Assembly: GCA_027574665.1 (NCBI GenBank)
Contig: CM050657.1
Location: forward strand, 28,333,408 to 28,397,407
DNA length: 64,000 nt
DNA from: Rhynochetos jubatus
Lineage: Eukaryota; Chordata; Aves; Eurypygiformes; Rhynochetidae
Direction of reading: 5' to 3'
Shown: piece by piece, positions 13,169 to 25,059 of the stretch
Numbering within the stretch: position 1 is the stretch's first letter
Layout of the letters: the number at the start of each line of letters is the position of its first letter
Translations under genes and position numbers: made by a program
Notes under the pieces: generated by a model
What the model saw: the letters and a program-made list of their open reading frames with translations, nothing else
What the model was told of the DNA's origin: nothing
Databases searched by the model: none

Positions 13169-13880
13169 ATGTGGCAGGTGCTGATGTAAAGTGCTATTCA
13201 GAGTTACCAAAATATTTGCAGATTTCTTTCTAGTCTGCAGATTTGTTTGTAATATTTTTCCATTTTTTTACTACTAGTTGCAAAACTGCAGAGGATTTTG
13301 TGAGTTCAGGCTCAAAACTGGAACTCGCGTAAAAAGTGTGAGATAGAAATCAAGATATGATTTTTGGCAGTATCCACCTTAATGCACCTTAAACATGGAA
13401 GATGACTGATGGTTTTACCAAACTGTCTTTTTATCTTAAGTTCTTTCGTGTAGCTTCATGAATTCCTTGGCTTTTTGACTGCTGGTGTTCTCAGAAAACA
13501 AGGTGGGTTTTTTTTTTCCAAAAAGATTACTTTTTATACAATTGTAAAACTATGCAATTTTTCCCTACAAACTTGTCTCTGTTTATCTGTGACGACCAGC
13601 TGGTTTGGGACTGGCATGAGAAATGTCACTTGAAAAGAGAACAGCTAGATCCTGTGAGTCTAGGCTTAGGCTTTTCAGCAGTCTTGCAAACTGTGAGAAA
13701 ATCAGTTGCAGCTATCCTTACCCTAAGGAGTTATTTAATACTACCTTTAGTGTTGCGGTCTTCCTTAGAACATGCTGTTGTATCTAGAGTTGTGTGTGAT
13801 AAAAATGACTTGTAAGTACTTATTATTTCCTAAAGCCTTTCTTACTATTTATGTTTTAAATAAAAAAAAAATGCTTCCCT
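13169..13880 (+). other. RHBDD1: Probable RHBDD1 3' UTR
   Basis: Sequence directly after the RHBDD1 stop. The first canonical AATAAA on this strand is at 13859-13864. A second one at 15379-15384 could mark a longer form. The true cleavage site cannot be chosen from sequence, so the end given is nominal. Confidence 0.4.
13859..13864 (+). promoter_or_regulatory. RHBDD1: Candidate polyadenylation signal of RHBDD1
   Basis: AATAAA about 690 nt after the stop codon, followed by an A run and then T-rich sequence. It is the nearest canonical hexamer on the gene's strand. An alternative AATAAA lies at 15379-15384. Confidence 0.4.
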
Positions 13881-16344
13881 TTAGAGTTGATACAGTTTAT
13901 TAGGAGTTTTATGGAAAGGGAGGTGGATATGCCATACAAACCATACATTTATTCAGTAACTTAGAGGTTTTTTGAAGCATCTGTTTCCTTTTTAGAAAGG
14001 TGTGGAAATTGTATCGTGTGTATGCTGTTCATGTAGCTGTAGCAATTCTGTTTCTCTGTATGTACGTCACTTGATGTCCAGGAGCAGCAGTAAGAGTTTG
14101 CAGCGTTGTGCACCTGGCCTAAATACAGGCTGCCCTGACTTCTCCATTTTCTAGAAAGAATTTGTCTGCCCAACTCCTGAGTAGCTGATGGGAGACCAGG
14201 AGCTCAGTTGTCACTTTGGACTGACCCTCCACTCACTACTTGTCATGTAGTGGCTGTCCTGCTTGTGGCACATCTGCCTCTTTGGTGATGTTAACCAAGG
14301 AACCTGAAGGATTTTTGTTCTAGCATCACTCAAAAATTATTCCTTGCCCAGGCTTTTTTTCCTCATAATGGAAGACGTTCTGAATTCAGGGACACTCCTC
14401 TGTAACCGCTTTCAGCCTTGAAGAGGTGTGATTGCACAAGAATAATGTGACTATTGGTCTTCAGCACAGAGCTGTTGGAATCTCTTTAGCTCTAGTTTAG
14501 TAGATCTTGCATGTGGTCACCAGTCTGTACTTTGAAGTCTGCTCCTCTGTGGAGTTAGCAGTTGAAAGTATAAACTGAGTGCTCCATTTTTCATACAGAA
14601 GAAAATCCTGAAACACATTTTTTTGCTATAGTTTTTAAATAGAGAGTACACCTTCTGGTTCTAACTAAGCTTTTGTTTGCTGAGAAATGCACAAGCTGTT
14701 CTTTCTCTCCTGTGCCATTCTCACTTCCCCCATCCTCTTATACCTGTTGTTGATTTTTTTGCCAAGAAGCAGCACAGTATGGTTACGCCAGCCACGCGGC
14801 CCAGGGTCCCGAGAGCGGAAAGGCATGGCTGCAGTGTCACTTGGGATACGCTCGTTCAGGTAGTCTCAGAGCACTGTTAGTGTACGCAAAGCGTTGTCTG
14901 GTAGATTTAAGACAGTGCATAAGGTTTGCTAATTTCTGGTGTGTTCTTGGTCTCGGCAGTAGTTCTATGCAGGCAGTAGCCATAGATTGAAATAGCAGAT
15001 ACTCAGCTCTTGCTCACTAAAAATACATACCAAAAAACCGCATAGAGTTTGCATATTCCTCTCCGTGGGTAATTACTGTAGGTGAATGAGGAGGAAGTAG
15101 CGTTGGTTCCTCAAACTAACCTTTTCATGTTTTGCTCAAAAGTTTCTGTGTGACTTACTGTGTCTGTCAGGCACTGTTATGTTAATTATTTAAAACCACT
15201 GGATTAGCCACTAGTCCGTTGAAAAAAGATACTGACGCAAAATCAAAAACATGATTACAATTTTAAAAGCACTTGGTTTTGTTAAAGGAGGTTAGAAACA
15301 CTTGCCGTTAAATACTCACAAACATTGTCAGTAGTAATAATTGTTCAGCTGTTTTGACTTTTTTGTATACAAAATCGAAATAAATATTTTTTTACATTTA
15401 AAACTGTTTGGTTTTCATTACAGCAACTAATAAGGTGTGTATTTTAAATTGCAGAGCTGCTACCGTATTGTTAGAAAGGAAGACTTCTGATACCGTGGGG
15501 GCAGACTGATATGTTGGGACTGATTTTTGTTTCTTTTGAATTTAGTGGAAGTTTTGGGATTGGGTTATTGGAAAGTTCCGGTACTTACAGTATTTTGGAA
15601 AGCTGATTAAGAGAGTGAGTTAGTAAAATCCTTAGTAGGACTTTTACCATCAGGAAACCCATGAGTTTGTTTCCGAGGACTGCTGACGGTAGATATAAGT
15701 TGCAGATGAATTCCTGACGTGCTTTCTTGCACTTTGTCTCTTCAGGGACAGAAATGAAGGGAAAACTACATAGACAAGTACTGCATGCTGTGTGTTCTCT
15801 GCCACTGCTTAGTGCCTGCCTAACTCCTCGTGAAGTAAGGACTCCTTAAGAAAAGGTAGTTTTCTATAAAATATTGCTGCATCTGAAGTGGGATTCCTTT
15901 GTTGCAGGAGCTGTGATTTCTTGTGAATTTTTCATCCTTCCTCTAAAGTCTATGATCAGGAACCATGTAAGAAATTCCACCCCCTTAATTAACCCTAATC
16001 AGCAGACTTGTTAACAGGCACATTCTTAAAATTTAATGGTTGAATGACTTAACCTATTACTGCTAATGAAGAGGGGTTTCTTGCAGTCCAGAATTAAGAT
16101 GTGGTGAAAGAACAGTGTAATTAACTTCTAAAATTCTTCTCCCTCTTCTGTTTTGTCCTTCAGCACAGGCAAAGTATGTATTCTTGTGTATGTGCGCTTA
16201 ATTCCTGGCAGTACCACTTCTCCTAAGGGGGGAAAAGCACCCTGTAAATTACTGAGAAAGTACTCAGAGGTGTTGCACACCACAGTGGGAGAGTGTGCAT
16301 GGTGAGTGTAGGTGGAAATGGTGTTCTCAATACAGGCTGTATAT
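13881..16344. other. Intergenic DNA
   Basis: Gap between the convergent genes RHBDD1 and COL4A4. It holds a second AATAAA (15379-15384, + strand) that might extend the RHBDD1 3' UTR. Otherwise I see nothing recognisable. Confidence 0.5.
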
Positions 16345-17290
16345 CATAGAATCACAGCATGGTTTGGGTTGGAAGCCATCAAGCCAGTTCCTTGTCAACT
16401 GAGTGGTCCATCCATCAAATCCATATCTCTGCAACTTAGAGACAAGGGTGTTGTGTGGGACCGTGTTGAACGCTTTGCACAAATCTCGGTAAATGACATC
16501 GGTTGCCCGTCCTCTATCCACTGAGGTCGTGACCCCATCATAGAAGCCATCATAGTCGTCAGGCACGACCTGCCCTTGGTGAAGCCATGTTGGCTGTCAC
16601 CAATCACCTCCTTGTTTTCCATGTGCCTTAGCATGGTTTCCAGGAGGATCTGCTCCATGATCTTGCCAGGCCCAGAGGTGACACTGACTGGCCTGTAGTT
16701 CCCTGGATCCTCCTTTTTCCCTTTGCAAAGATGGGGGTTATGTTTCCCCTTTTCCAGTCAGTGGGAACTTCACCGGGCCACCACAACGGCTCAAATACGA
16801 TGGATAGAGGTTTCAAAACCCCATCCGCCAGTTCTTTCAGGACCCGTGGATGTATTCCATCAGGTCCCATGGACTTGTGCACCTTCAGGCTCCTCAGGTG
16901 CTCCCAGACCTGATCCCCTCTAACCATGGGTGGCTGTCCATTCTCCCAGTCCCTGTCCTTGCCTTCTGTGACACAGGGGTATGGTTTGCACCCTTGTCGG
17001 TGAAGACCAATGCAAAAAATCATTGGGCACCTCAGCCTTCTCCATGTCCTGGGAAACCAGCTCTGTTGTTTCCTTCCGCAGAGGGCCAGCATTGTTCCTG
17101 ACCTTCCTTTTATCCCATGTGTAGGTATAGAAGCCCTTCTTGTTGGGCTTGATGTCCCTGGCCAGGTTTAATTCCGTCAGGGCTTTAGCTTTCCTAACCT
17201 CATCCCTGACTTGTCGGAGGACTTCCCTGTGCTCCTCCCAGGCTCCCTCTCCACCCGCTGTAGGCTTCCTTTTTGCCCTGCCCCCTTAAA
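16345..17290 (-). mobile_element. CR1-type LINE fragment, internally deleted
   Basis: Read on the - strand, it encodes recognisable pieces of the CR1 reverse transcriptase. These include KVHKSMGPDGIHPRVLKELA, EVPTDWKRGNITPIF (about 16690-16900), an [23 protein letters not shown] block, and [20 protein letters not shown] (about 16400-16480). Frameshifts put these blocks in different frames, so the copy is dead. At its low-coordinate end the sequence jumps from the middle of the RT region to the CR1 3'-terminal sequence (catagaatcacagcatgg on the + strand, 16345-16362). The RT catalytic Asp-Asp region and everything after it are missing. The 5' boundary near 17290 is approximate. Confidence 0.85.
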
Positions 17291-20200
17291 GTGATGTATT
17301 GGTGCTCAGGAGAAGTGGTTAGGGGAAGAGAGCACATCGATTCTGCTGTACCAGCCTCCTCTCGGAGAAGTCGTTCTGCCTGAAGCTTCATCTTCCATGG
17401 TTACCATTCAGACAAGGTTTGCTTGCTTGTTTGGTGAAAATCAAACCTGGAATTTTCATGGTCCATGTTTAAAAAAAGTTTGACTAATGCCACCTTGTTT
17501 ATTTTCACATACACCTTAAAATCACTTGAGCAGCTTCACTGACTAAAGGAAGAGACAGTGAAGGGACTGGCCACTTTGAAAAGTTTTGCCTCTGAGCTGT
17601 TTTGGTTTGTCTTGGTTTGCTTTGCAAGCGAGAGTTTAACTTTCATCATTAGCTAAAATTTGTTCATGCCGCATATATGCGGCTACGGAAAAGAGAGCCT
17701 AACTATTGGCTCATTAAATTAGTGACACATATAAAAGTCCGTGGAATGTTGATGTGTCTGGGGAGAGAAGGAAATTCTTCATTAAACAGGCCTTGGTAGG
17801 AGGCTGGAACGAGCTGAAGAAAGTGCCAGTTCTGATAGTTGTTGTGCAGAGAGAAAAGAAGGAAGAGCATACCTGATACAGGGCAAGTCTCTGTATCAAC
17901 ACGCTTTATGGCAGACTTCTTAGGTTTTAGTTTTCATATATATAAAGGAGCTTAAATTGCAGATGATAGAGCAAAGCAGCCGTGAGCCTTGCTAGTCCAA
18001 TGTGTAGTTATCCTGGTCAACTGAGGGCAAAATGACTTGCCTTTTCTCCTGTGCGATAATTACACGATCAGAAATGCCTGCAGGACAAGAGTATCTTCCT
18101 TTTGTCATCCATGGCTCTCTGGCGCTACTATACCCGTGTATGCGAAGCGTCTGCGCTGTTGAATGTAAGAGGAAAGAACTGCTGAACCTTTTAACCTCCT
18201 GCTGCTGTCGAGACCGTGGAACTTGCTGGGTGTACCGTGTCTGCCAATGGCCCAGCAGATCTGAGCGGAACTGGAATGAACGGCTGCGGAAACAGTTCAG
18301 GTACAGCTGCCTTTTCTGTGCTGTGATGCGATGGGAGCGGGTCTTGCAGTTCATCTGTCTCTGATCCGGCGGCTGGTGGATTGTAACGCTTTTTCTTCAG
18401 CGCTGAACGACTCCGCGTGAATCCCGCTTCACAAAACATCTGGCTAACAGATGTTTATGGGCTGTAGCTTCTTGCAGGAGTGTGCAAGCATGAAGGAGAG
18501 AATGTATGGTTTTATTATAAGCTACTAATTATTTCCCTTATGTTAAAAAAAAAGGTAATTTCTTATTTGTGACCAGATTTCATAGAGCAAGGCAGTATCA
18601 ACAGTTCTCAGCTTTCAGCTGTAGAAGTGTTTCCAAAGAAGTATCATGTTTTCTAGAGGGCCTAAAGGTCGTAATAAACACTGATCTCCATTTACTCTTT
18701 TAGGAGCTGGGAAGATTGGAGAAAGACAGTTTGCCATAACAGGGTTTGGGTGGTTTTCTTTCGGTGACGTGCTCAGAATGGTAAAGCAATCGCGTTAGTA
18801 AAAGAGAAGATGGAGCATACACAGGATAGCAGTTCTCTGCTGCATGAGAACAGTGGAAAGTTCATCTCTTTCGTCCATTAGCAAGAAGAAATTGGGCTAA
18901 TTTGCAGCAAAATGCATATAAGCAACAATTTCTAAACATGCAGATAGCGAACTTTTCTAACAGGCTAAGGACATTCTGGAATTCCCTCCACTAGCCTTTC
19001 TGGAGCAGGCTACACCAACGGCTCTAGGGCTGTTGAACAGGCAACCAGTAAACGTTCGTGCCTTAGTGGAGAATGTTGGGGTAGGTTAGATCCTTCACCA
19101 AGTTATCTTTACACGGCTCATTTAAGAGCTATCGGTGGGTGGGCCACTTCTATGAATCCATGTTTTCCCTACCCCCTAACAAGGAATAGCTCCCAAGGCT
19201 GTGCGGTACTAGTGACTATGGAATGACCTGTTTGCTGCCTTTGGTAAACTGTATTTCTGACTCAGTGTATACGTTCTGCAGCGGAGAAGGCTGCTGGGTG
19301 CTCTTTGGCCCAGTTAACAGGGCGGTCATGTTGTGATTAAAGACCGGGCCATAGCGTTAACAACGTGCCTCAGCTCGGTTTGGCAAGATTTTTCATTTAC
19401 ATTAGTACAGAGTGTAAGTCAGCCACTTCTGATAAGAGCTTTAAAACACCTGGTGTGCAAGGGTCAAACCTCCCACTTTCCTTTTGTCCAGCATTTGGGA
19501 AAAGTCGAGCTTAGGTCAGAGCGGCCTCGAGTCCGGGAAGCTTTGCTGCTCAAACCAGCACTTGCCTACGCGCTTAGGCGAGGTCCCTGTACGAGGGACC
19601 AGGGACCTTACAGGCACCTGCATATTGCAGGGTGTCTGTTGGGGGAATCAAGGCAATCGTTCCGCTGCTGTTCAGAGCTGAGGCTTCCGATTCCGTTAGA
19701 AATACATCCTTCCTTCTTTTGCCCTGCTACGTGTGGCTACAGACCTGGAATCCAGAATGAGCAGTCTGCCTATAAAACCGTGTGTTTGAGTTGGGTTGTG
19801 TAGGACAGAGGGTGAAGCATCGAGGATACGTTTCAGGTGGGCGGCGCTGCAGCAATAAAATCTTCTTCAGGCAGGATGCTCAAAATCTAAGTTGTTGCAC
19901 ACCGTCATGTCACGCACACACTGCAGTTGCACAGATACAACCTACCTACGCGTGACCAGAAGGTCTGTAACGCTGGCACCGTCTGTTGCACGTATTTCAC
20001 TTTGTATGTGCATCTTAAATATTTAAGTACAGTAAAATTAAAACATTTGGAAATACTAATTGCTTTAGAGTTTTTAAAATACAATATGCAGAATTGAACA
20101 AACTGCAGATGCAGCTGCCTCCAAGTAGGCAGAAATCAGAAGAAATCAATTCCCATCAGAATGTAATTGTTTTCTGCCTCTGAAAAAGTTTACTGCCCAC

Positions 20201-20292
20201 TTTGATGAAAACACCTCTGTCTTAATCGTGCTGTAGAAGGAACATCCGTCTACAGCAGGAGTGGTATTTGTACTCAGTGCATGCAAGACTGA
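17291..20292. other. Intergenic DNA, no gene recognised
   Basis: The stretch between the two large intergenic CR1 fragments. It contains several overlapping open frames on both strands, such as one of 156 codons on + at 19333-19803 and pairs around 18000-18440. None has a recognisable domain and all are of a length expected by chance. No repeat was recognised. Confidence 0.5.
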
Positions 20293-21215
20293 ACCACAGA
20301 GTTACAGAATGGATTGGGTTGGAAGGGCCCCTAAAGACCATCCAGTTCCAGCCCCCCTGCCATGGGCAGGGACACCCTCCACTAGACCAGGTTGCTCCAA
20401 GCCTCATCCAGCCTGGCCTTGAACAGTGCCAGGGATGGGGCATCCACAGCTTCTCTGGGCAACCTGTCCTAGGGCCTCCCCACCCCCTCCATGAAGAATT
20501 TCTTCCTGATATCCAATCTGAATCTCCCCACTTTCAATTTAAACCTGTTACCCCCTGTCCTGTCACTACAGGCCCTTGAAAAAAATCCCCCCCCAGCTTT
20601 CTTGTAGCCCCTTCAGGTACTGGAAGGTGCTGTAAGGTCTCCCCAGAGCCTTCTCTTCTCCAGGCTGAACAAGTCCAACTCAGCCTGTCCCCATAGCAGA
20701 GGGGCTCCAGCCCTCTGAGCATCTCCATGGCCTCCTCTGGACTCGTTCCAACTGGTCGATACCCTTCTGATGCTGAGGGCTCCACAGCTGGACACAGCAC
20801 TCCAGGTGGGGTCTTAAAAGAGCAAAGTAGAGGGGGAGAATCCCCTCCCTCGCCCTGCTGGCCATGCTGCTCTGGATACAGCCCAGGTTACGATTGGCTT
20901 TCTGGGCTGCCAGCACACACAGCTGGCTCATGTCCAGCTTCTAATCCCCCAGCACCCCCAGATCCTTCTCCTCAGGGCTGCTCTCGATCCACTTCCCACG
21001 CAGGCTGTCCTTGTGCTGGGATTGCCCTGACCCAGGTGCAGGACCTTGTTGAACTCCATGAGGTTGGCACAGGCCCGCCTCTCCAGCCTGCCCAGGTCCC
21101 TCTGGATGCCATCCCTTCCCTCCAGCGTGTCACCGCACCACACAGCTTGGTGTCGTCATCAAACTTGCTGAGGGTGCACTCGATGCCACCGTCCGTGTCA
21201 CTGACAAGCTCCTGT
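20293..21215 (-). mobile_element. CR1-type LINE, 3' half with 3' terminus
   Basis: On the - strand the element reads towards 20293, where the typical CR1 3'-terminal sequence stands (ccacagagttacagaatgg and ggttggaagggcccctaaag on +). Upstream it encodes degenerate pieces of the end of ORF2: [20 protein letters not shown] (about 21070-21130), then LAAQKANRNLGCIQSS and LRPHLECCVQLWSPQH (about 20760-20915). The frame is broken several times. It is a 5'-truncated copy, the usual state of bird CR1. It lacks the RT core that is present in the copy at 16345-17290. Confidence 0.88.
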
Positions 21216-22170
21216 CACTGTTTGGAGTTTAACCATCTTTCCTGGTATCTCATTCTGTTACCAGTTTTTAGCACATGAACTGTGGACTCCAACTACAGCA
21301 ATTCTACTGTACAAAAGTTAATTTTATGTCCGCTTCAAAACCACCATTTTCCCAAGGCAGCACCATTGTGATTATATGTTGACAGCCGTTCTGCCCCCCG
21401 GTTCTTGCTAACTGGCTTTGCTGTAGTCTCTCTCTTTTGACATGCTCATACCAAAAGAAATTCCGGTCAAAAGGCATTTTGGGTGTTAGGCCTCTGCATC
21501 TCTTTCCTTTTCTTACAACAGCAAACGAAGCAAAAATGGCCACATTTCGTAAGAGCAGATCAGGGCTCAGGCTATGCAGCTTTTCTCTTGCATCTTCCAG
21601 AAACCCTGATGCAGAGGGATGTGAAGGAGAATGATGTGACAGCTGCCCTGAGGATTGGCCATGAGTTAGAGACAGGCAGCTTCCGTGTTTCCTGGGCACA
21701 GTGTCACGGTTCGCGAGGGTGATAGGTGAGCGAGCCTCCTCGCTGCCAGTCATGGGTGCGGAATAAATTCCAGGGTGGTTCACCCCAAACTGCTCTAATG
21801 GCAGTGGCCTCCGAGTGTAGCCACCAGGACTTTCTGTGCTGCTGTTAGCGTCCCGCCTGCTGTGTAGAAGGAAATTCACAAGATCCAAAGCTCTCGAACG
21901 CAGTATTAAGGGTAATTTGGACTATAAGGACTAGCACAAAGCCATTGCCTTCAGGAGTGTTTTCACTCTCATGAACAGCTTCAACTATTTCTTTTCAGCT
22001 CAATTTCATACTGAGGTCCCATATGAATAATTCACTGATTATTTTCTGCTTGGACACCTGATTGCAGAATTTAAGCATAGGCTGCTGTATACTTTGGGCT
22101 GTCTTAGTTGCTGTATGATATTAAGCAATATATCTGCAATTCCAGTTTGAATTAACCCAGAATGTCTGAC
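21216..22170. other. Intergenic DNA, unexplained open frame
   Basis: A 194-codon open frame on the - strand (21304-21888) has no domain I recognise. The part from about 21700 to 21900 (starting tgtcacggttcgcgaggg) has an LTR-like feel, but I could not find a second copy or an end. Confidence 0.3.
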
Positions 22171-22205
22171 AAGGTCCCTTCCAACCCAAACCGTTCTGTG
22201 ATTCG
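22171..22205 (+). mobile_element. CR1 3'-terminal fragment
   Basis: The string aaggtcccttccaaccc followed by aaaccgttctgtgattc is the CR1 3' terminus read in the sense direction. It is a very short relic, in the opposite orientation to the four larger CR1 fragments of the window. Confidence 0.65.
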
Positions 22206-23849
22206 AAGTGCCTTAGAGTCAGCTAAGCCTGAATTCGCACCCCTATTAGCTACGCCAACCTGTCAGCCGTAGCTTGAAAATACCTCTCCTGTACAGTGCA
22301 ATGCAGCTGGCACTGTGCGTCACGACCGTAGGTGAACGTGACTGGTTTATGTGATGTTTTTAAATCAAACGAGCAAGATGGTGAAGTGCCAAGAGACGGC
22401 TTACTTAGATTGTCAGGGCTTTCTGTTAATTCTTTGTGGTGGTTTGAAGATTTTCCTGTGTTCGAGGTAGATGAACGCAGGTTCCGTCTCAAACCCCCAT
22501 TTAATTCCATGTCATTGTCTTACTAAGACAAAGCTTGCGCTAACGTAGCGTGTAAGGATTTCTTCATTATTGACCCGAGTGCAGTTAGTACCAAGATCCA
22601 CGCTGTCCATGCATCCAGCCACGCAACTGCCCTTCTCCAGGGAGTCTCTAACCTGAAAAGAGGCTGCAAACGAGGAACGAGGAGCTGGTGAATACCGCGA
22701 GGAAAAGCTCGTGAGACCTTGCTGTGGGATTACCTAATCCACTGAGGAAAGGCGGACATCAGCGGAGAAAGTGGGCATGGTCTGCTACTGTGAGCAGCAG
22801 CTGAAGTCACTAGCACAGTGTGGTTTGACTTGTGGCCCCTTTGGAAATGCCGTTTGCACACCCTAAGGAACAGGGGACTAAGGCATGGTGCCCCCTTCCC
22901 GTGCTGCTCTCTTCTGACAGGAGCCAGCTCGAAGGCTGCCCAGTGCCTCGGCGAGTCACGACCTTACTTCAGACTGGAAAGCCCGTCTCGCCTGTGTGTG
23001 GGATGGTGTCTGAAGCAGGAGAGGACCCAGCTCTTCCACAGAGTTCAGTGGCGGGGAGTGGTGCCTCCCCGAGACCGTGTGGCGTGCCAGCCCTGCAGCA
23101 CACAGCTGGGATTGCGGAGTGAACCCAGAGCTGTGCCCTGTCCCGCAGCCATGGGGACCGAAGGGGAATGTTCCCTGAGGCAGGTGGGACTGGGACATGC
23201 CCCAGGAGGGCTCTGGATCCTTGCCCAGGTGGAAGAGCAGGGGAGTGAGTTGACCACCGTGTAGGCGCAGCGGATCAGTGAGGTTTGGTTGGTTTTGTCA
23301 GGTCTGTTTACCCTTGGATGGACTTACCGTCTGGCTGTTTTGTTTTCCCCTGGCTGAGACTGGAGTGTCTGTCTTTCCTGCTCTTTGAGTTTGTGTGCCC
23401 AACTTTTAAATTGGCTGATCAGCCTGTTGGACTCGTGATGTCGGCAGAGGGAGCTTTCTTTGAATTAGGACTCTTGGAGGTGGATCTCTGTTCCCTTGAA
23501 AATCCTTTTGCTGGGGACACCTCTCTTATGAAGACAAATGGAAGTTAAAAGTGCTGGAAAAACGCCATTTTATTCCCTTCCAGCTGACTCAAGTGCTGAA
23601 AGGAGTGTTTGTGGTCCTTCGGCACAGGATGAATTCCCCATTTGCAAGCTGTGTTTTCAGTAGTTCCACACAATTAAAATATGCATTGAATAGTTCTGGG
23701 TTTATAGTCGGAGGGAGGAGGTATAGATGTGTGTCACTTGGCTGTCAGAGGATCAGTGATTTACCGTAGGAGCGTCTCAACAGTCAAGGCTTTAAAAAAT
23801 AAAAAGCATCTCTAGACCTGCGATTCCATAAGGATCTTAAAAGGTTGCT
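22206..23849. other. Intergenic DNA
   Basis: The part from 22820 to 23260 is GC-richer and has overlapping + strand open frames (148 codons at 22818-23264) without recognisable domains. Nothing else was identified. Confidence 0.4.
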
Positions 23850-24795
23850 GGTTCTTTTATTTCGGTGATGTATTTACAAATAAAAAGCAAAAAAAAAGAA
23901 CAAAATTTATTAGCTTCAAGTTTAGACAATAGTCCTAATGCTTCTTACCCTCATCGCGCAGGGAAGTTCACCCGTTTATCACCGTCCTACTGCTTCTTTT
24001 CCATTAATATTAGAAACTGCCGTGTTTCTTCAGCTACTTGCATTGGAGCTTAATAATTTAATTTAACTGCTCTTAGAAATTAATTGCGAATATAAATATA
24101 ACTTTTTAAGGATTCATTATCTCAGCTAATTTTATTTTCTTACATAATGTGCCGTTAAACGGATTTGCAACGTCGCTGCTTATGAAAGCCCAGTTAACTG
24201 ATCTTTCACCGTCTGGTTCCGTACTGCAGCGGTAAAGGACTCTGATCTTCACTGGTCTTGTTAGGAGGGTTTTGAACAATGACATCTTCCCCTTCGCTCA
24301 GAAACAGCACGTGCACGTTTCTTTACCTTGGGAAGTTCAGCTCTAGGGCTTTGAGACGTGTATGTTTGCACATCTGTATCTACGAGGATAGATATTTATT
24401 ATAGGCCACATAAATGCACATACTCTTCCTGTTGTAAATGCCATTTCTAACAGGAAATCCATCATCCTGCATGGCGTGTATGGTTTCCTTGGTACTCTCG
24501 ACTCGATTCCACCCTCCAAGCTCACCTTTTCACCAGCATATTATGGCAGTGGACTCCAGTGTGACAGTTCCATTTTTGTAACCGCCGTTTACGCTGGATT
24601 TTACTACCTGTAGATGTGAGTGCGTGGTGGGTGAGGCTCAGCAGATCCCTCGTCTCTCAGTCTTACAGATGCATTCAAGCAAAAGGAACAGTGCTGCACA
24701 CCCTCAAATACATGCAAATATGAAATAGCGGTTAAACCTTCCGCGTGTTGCTCGCCTTACGCAAGTCTCGCCCTGGCTGTTGATCATTTCTCTTG
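23850..24795 (-). other. COL4A4: Probable COL4A4 3' UTR
   Basis: Sequence immediately after the COL4A4 stop on the - strand. AATAAA hexamers (TTTATT on +) occur at 24395-24400, 24131-24136, 23906-23911 and 23856-23861, so the UTR could be from about 0.4 to 1 kb long. The low boundary given covers all of these and is not a measured end. Confidence 0.4.
24395..24400 (-). promoter_or_regulatory. COL4A4: Candidate polyadenylation signal of COL4A4
   Basis: AATAAA on the - strand about 400 nt after the stop codon, the first canonical hexamer in the 3' UTR. Further hexamers downstream at 24131, 23906 and 23856 are alternatives. Confidence 0.35.
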
Positions 24796-25059
24796 CTAGC
24801 CGTGCCTCAGGCACACCTGGCATCTACTGGTTTTTTTCCTCTGCTCTTGTCCTTCTTTGAGAGTTCCTGACAGGGGAGCTGATGCAAACTGCAGTTCAGG
24901 CACCACCGTTGTGAGCCAGAAACTGTACTCATTAGCAAAAAACTGGCATGTTCCCCGCTGACCCTGGCATTCAATGAAGGGTGCTGATCTGAAGTCTTCT
25001 AGGCAACTTCCAGGTGACATGAGAGACTGTCCACCGCCCTGGTCACCAGATCCAGTGTG
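24796..25059 (-). CDS. COL4A4: COL4A4 exon 48 (end of NC1, stop)
   Basis: Partial-chain residues 1276-1362. The exon follows acceptor ttccag and starts on a codon boundary with [11 protein letters not shown]. It carries the second NC1 half: SPGSCLEDF, an ECQGQRGTC pair, SFWLTTV and the closing SRCQVC. Cys 8-12 of the domain are here. The Lys in TLKEGQEQ aligns with the lysine that forms the sulfilimine bond between NC1 trimers in collagen IV. The stop codon is at 24796-24798. Confidence 0.97.
   Translation of the reverse strand, partial: HTGSGDQGGGQSLMSPGSCLEDFRSAPFIECQGQRGTCQFFANEYSFWLTTVVPELQFASAPLSGTLKEGQEQRKKTSRCQVCLRHG

Noticed and set aside
19333..19803. 156-codon + strand open frame in the intergenic gap
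   Set aside because: No recognisable domain or neighbouring exon, and other open frames overlap it. Not supported as a gene.
22818..23264. 148-codon + strand open frame in GC-rich DNA
   Set aside because: GC-rich sequence lacks stops by composition, and the translation shows no family feature.
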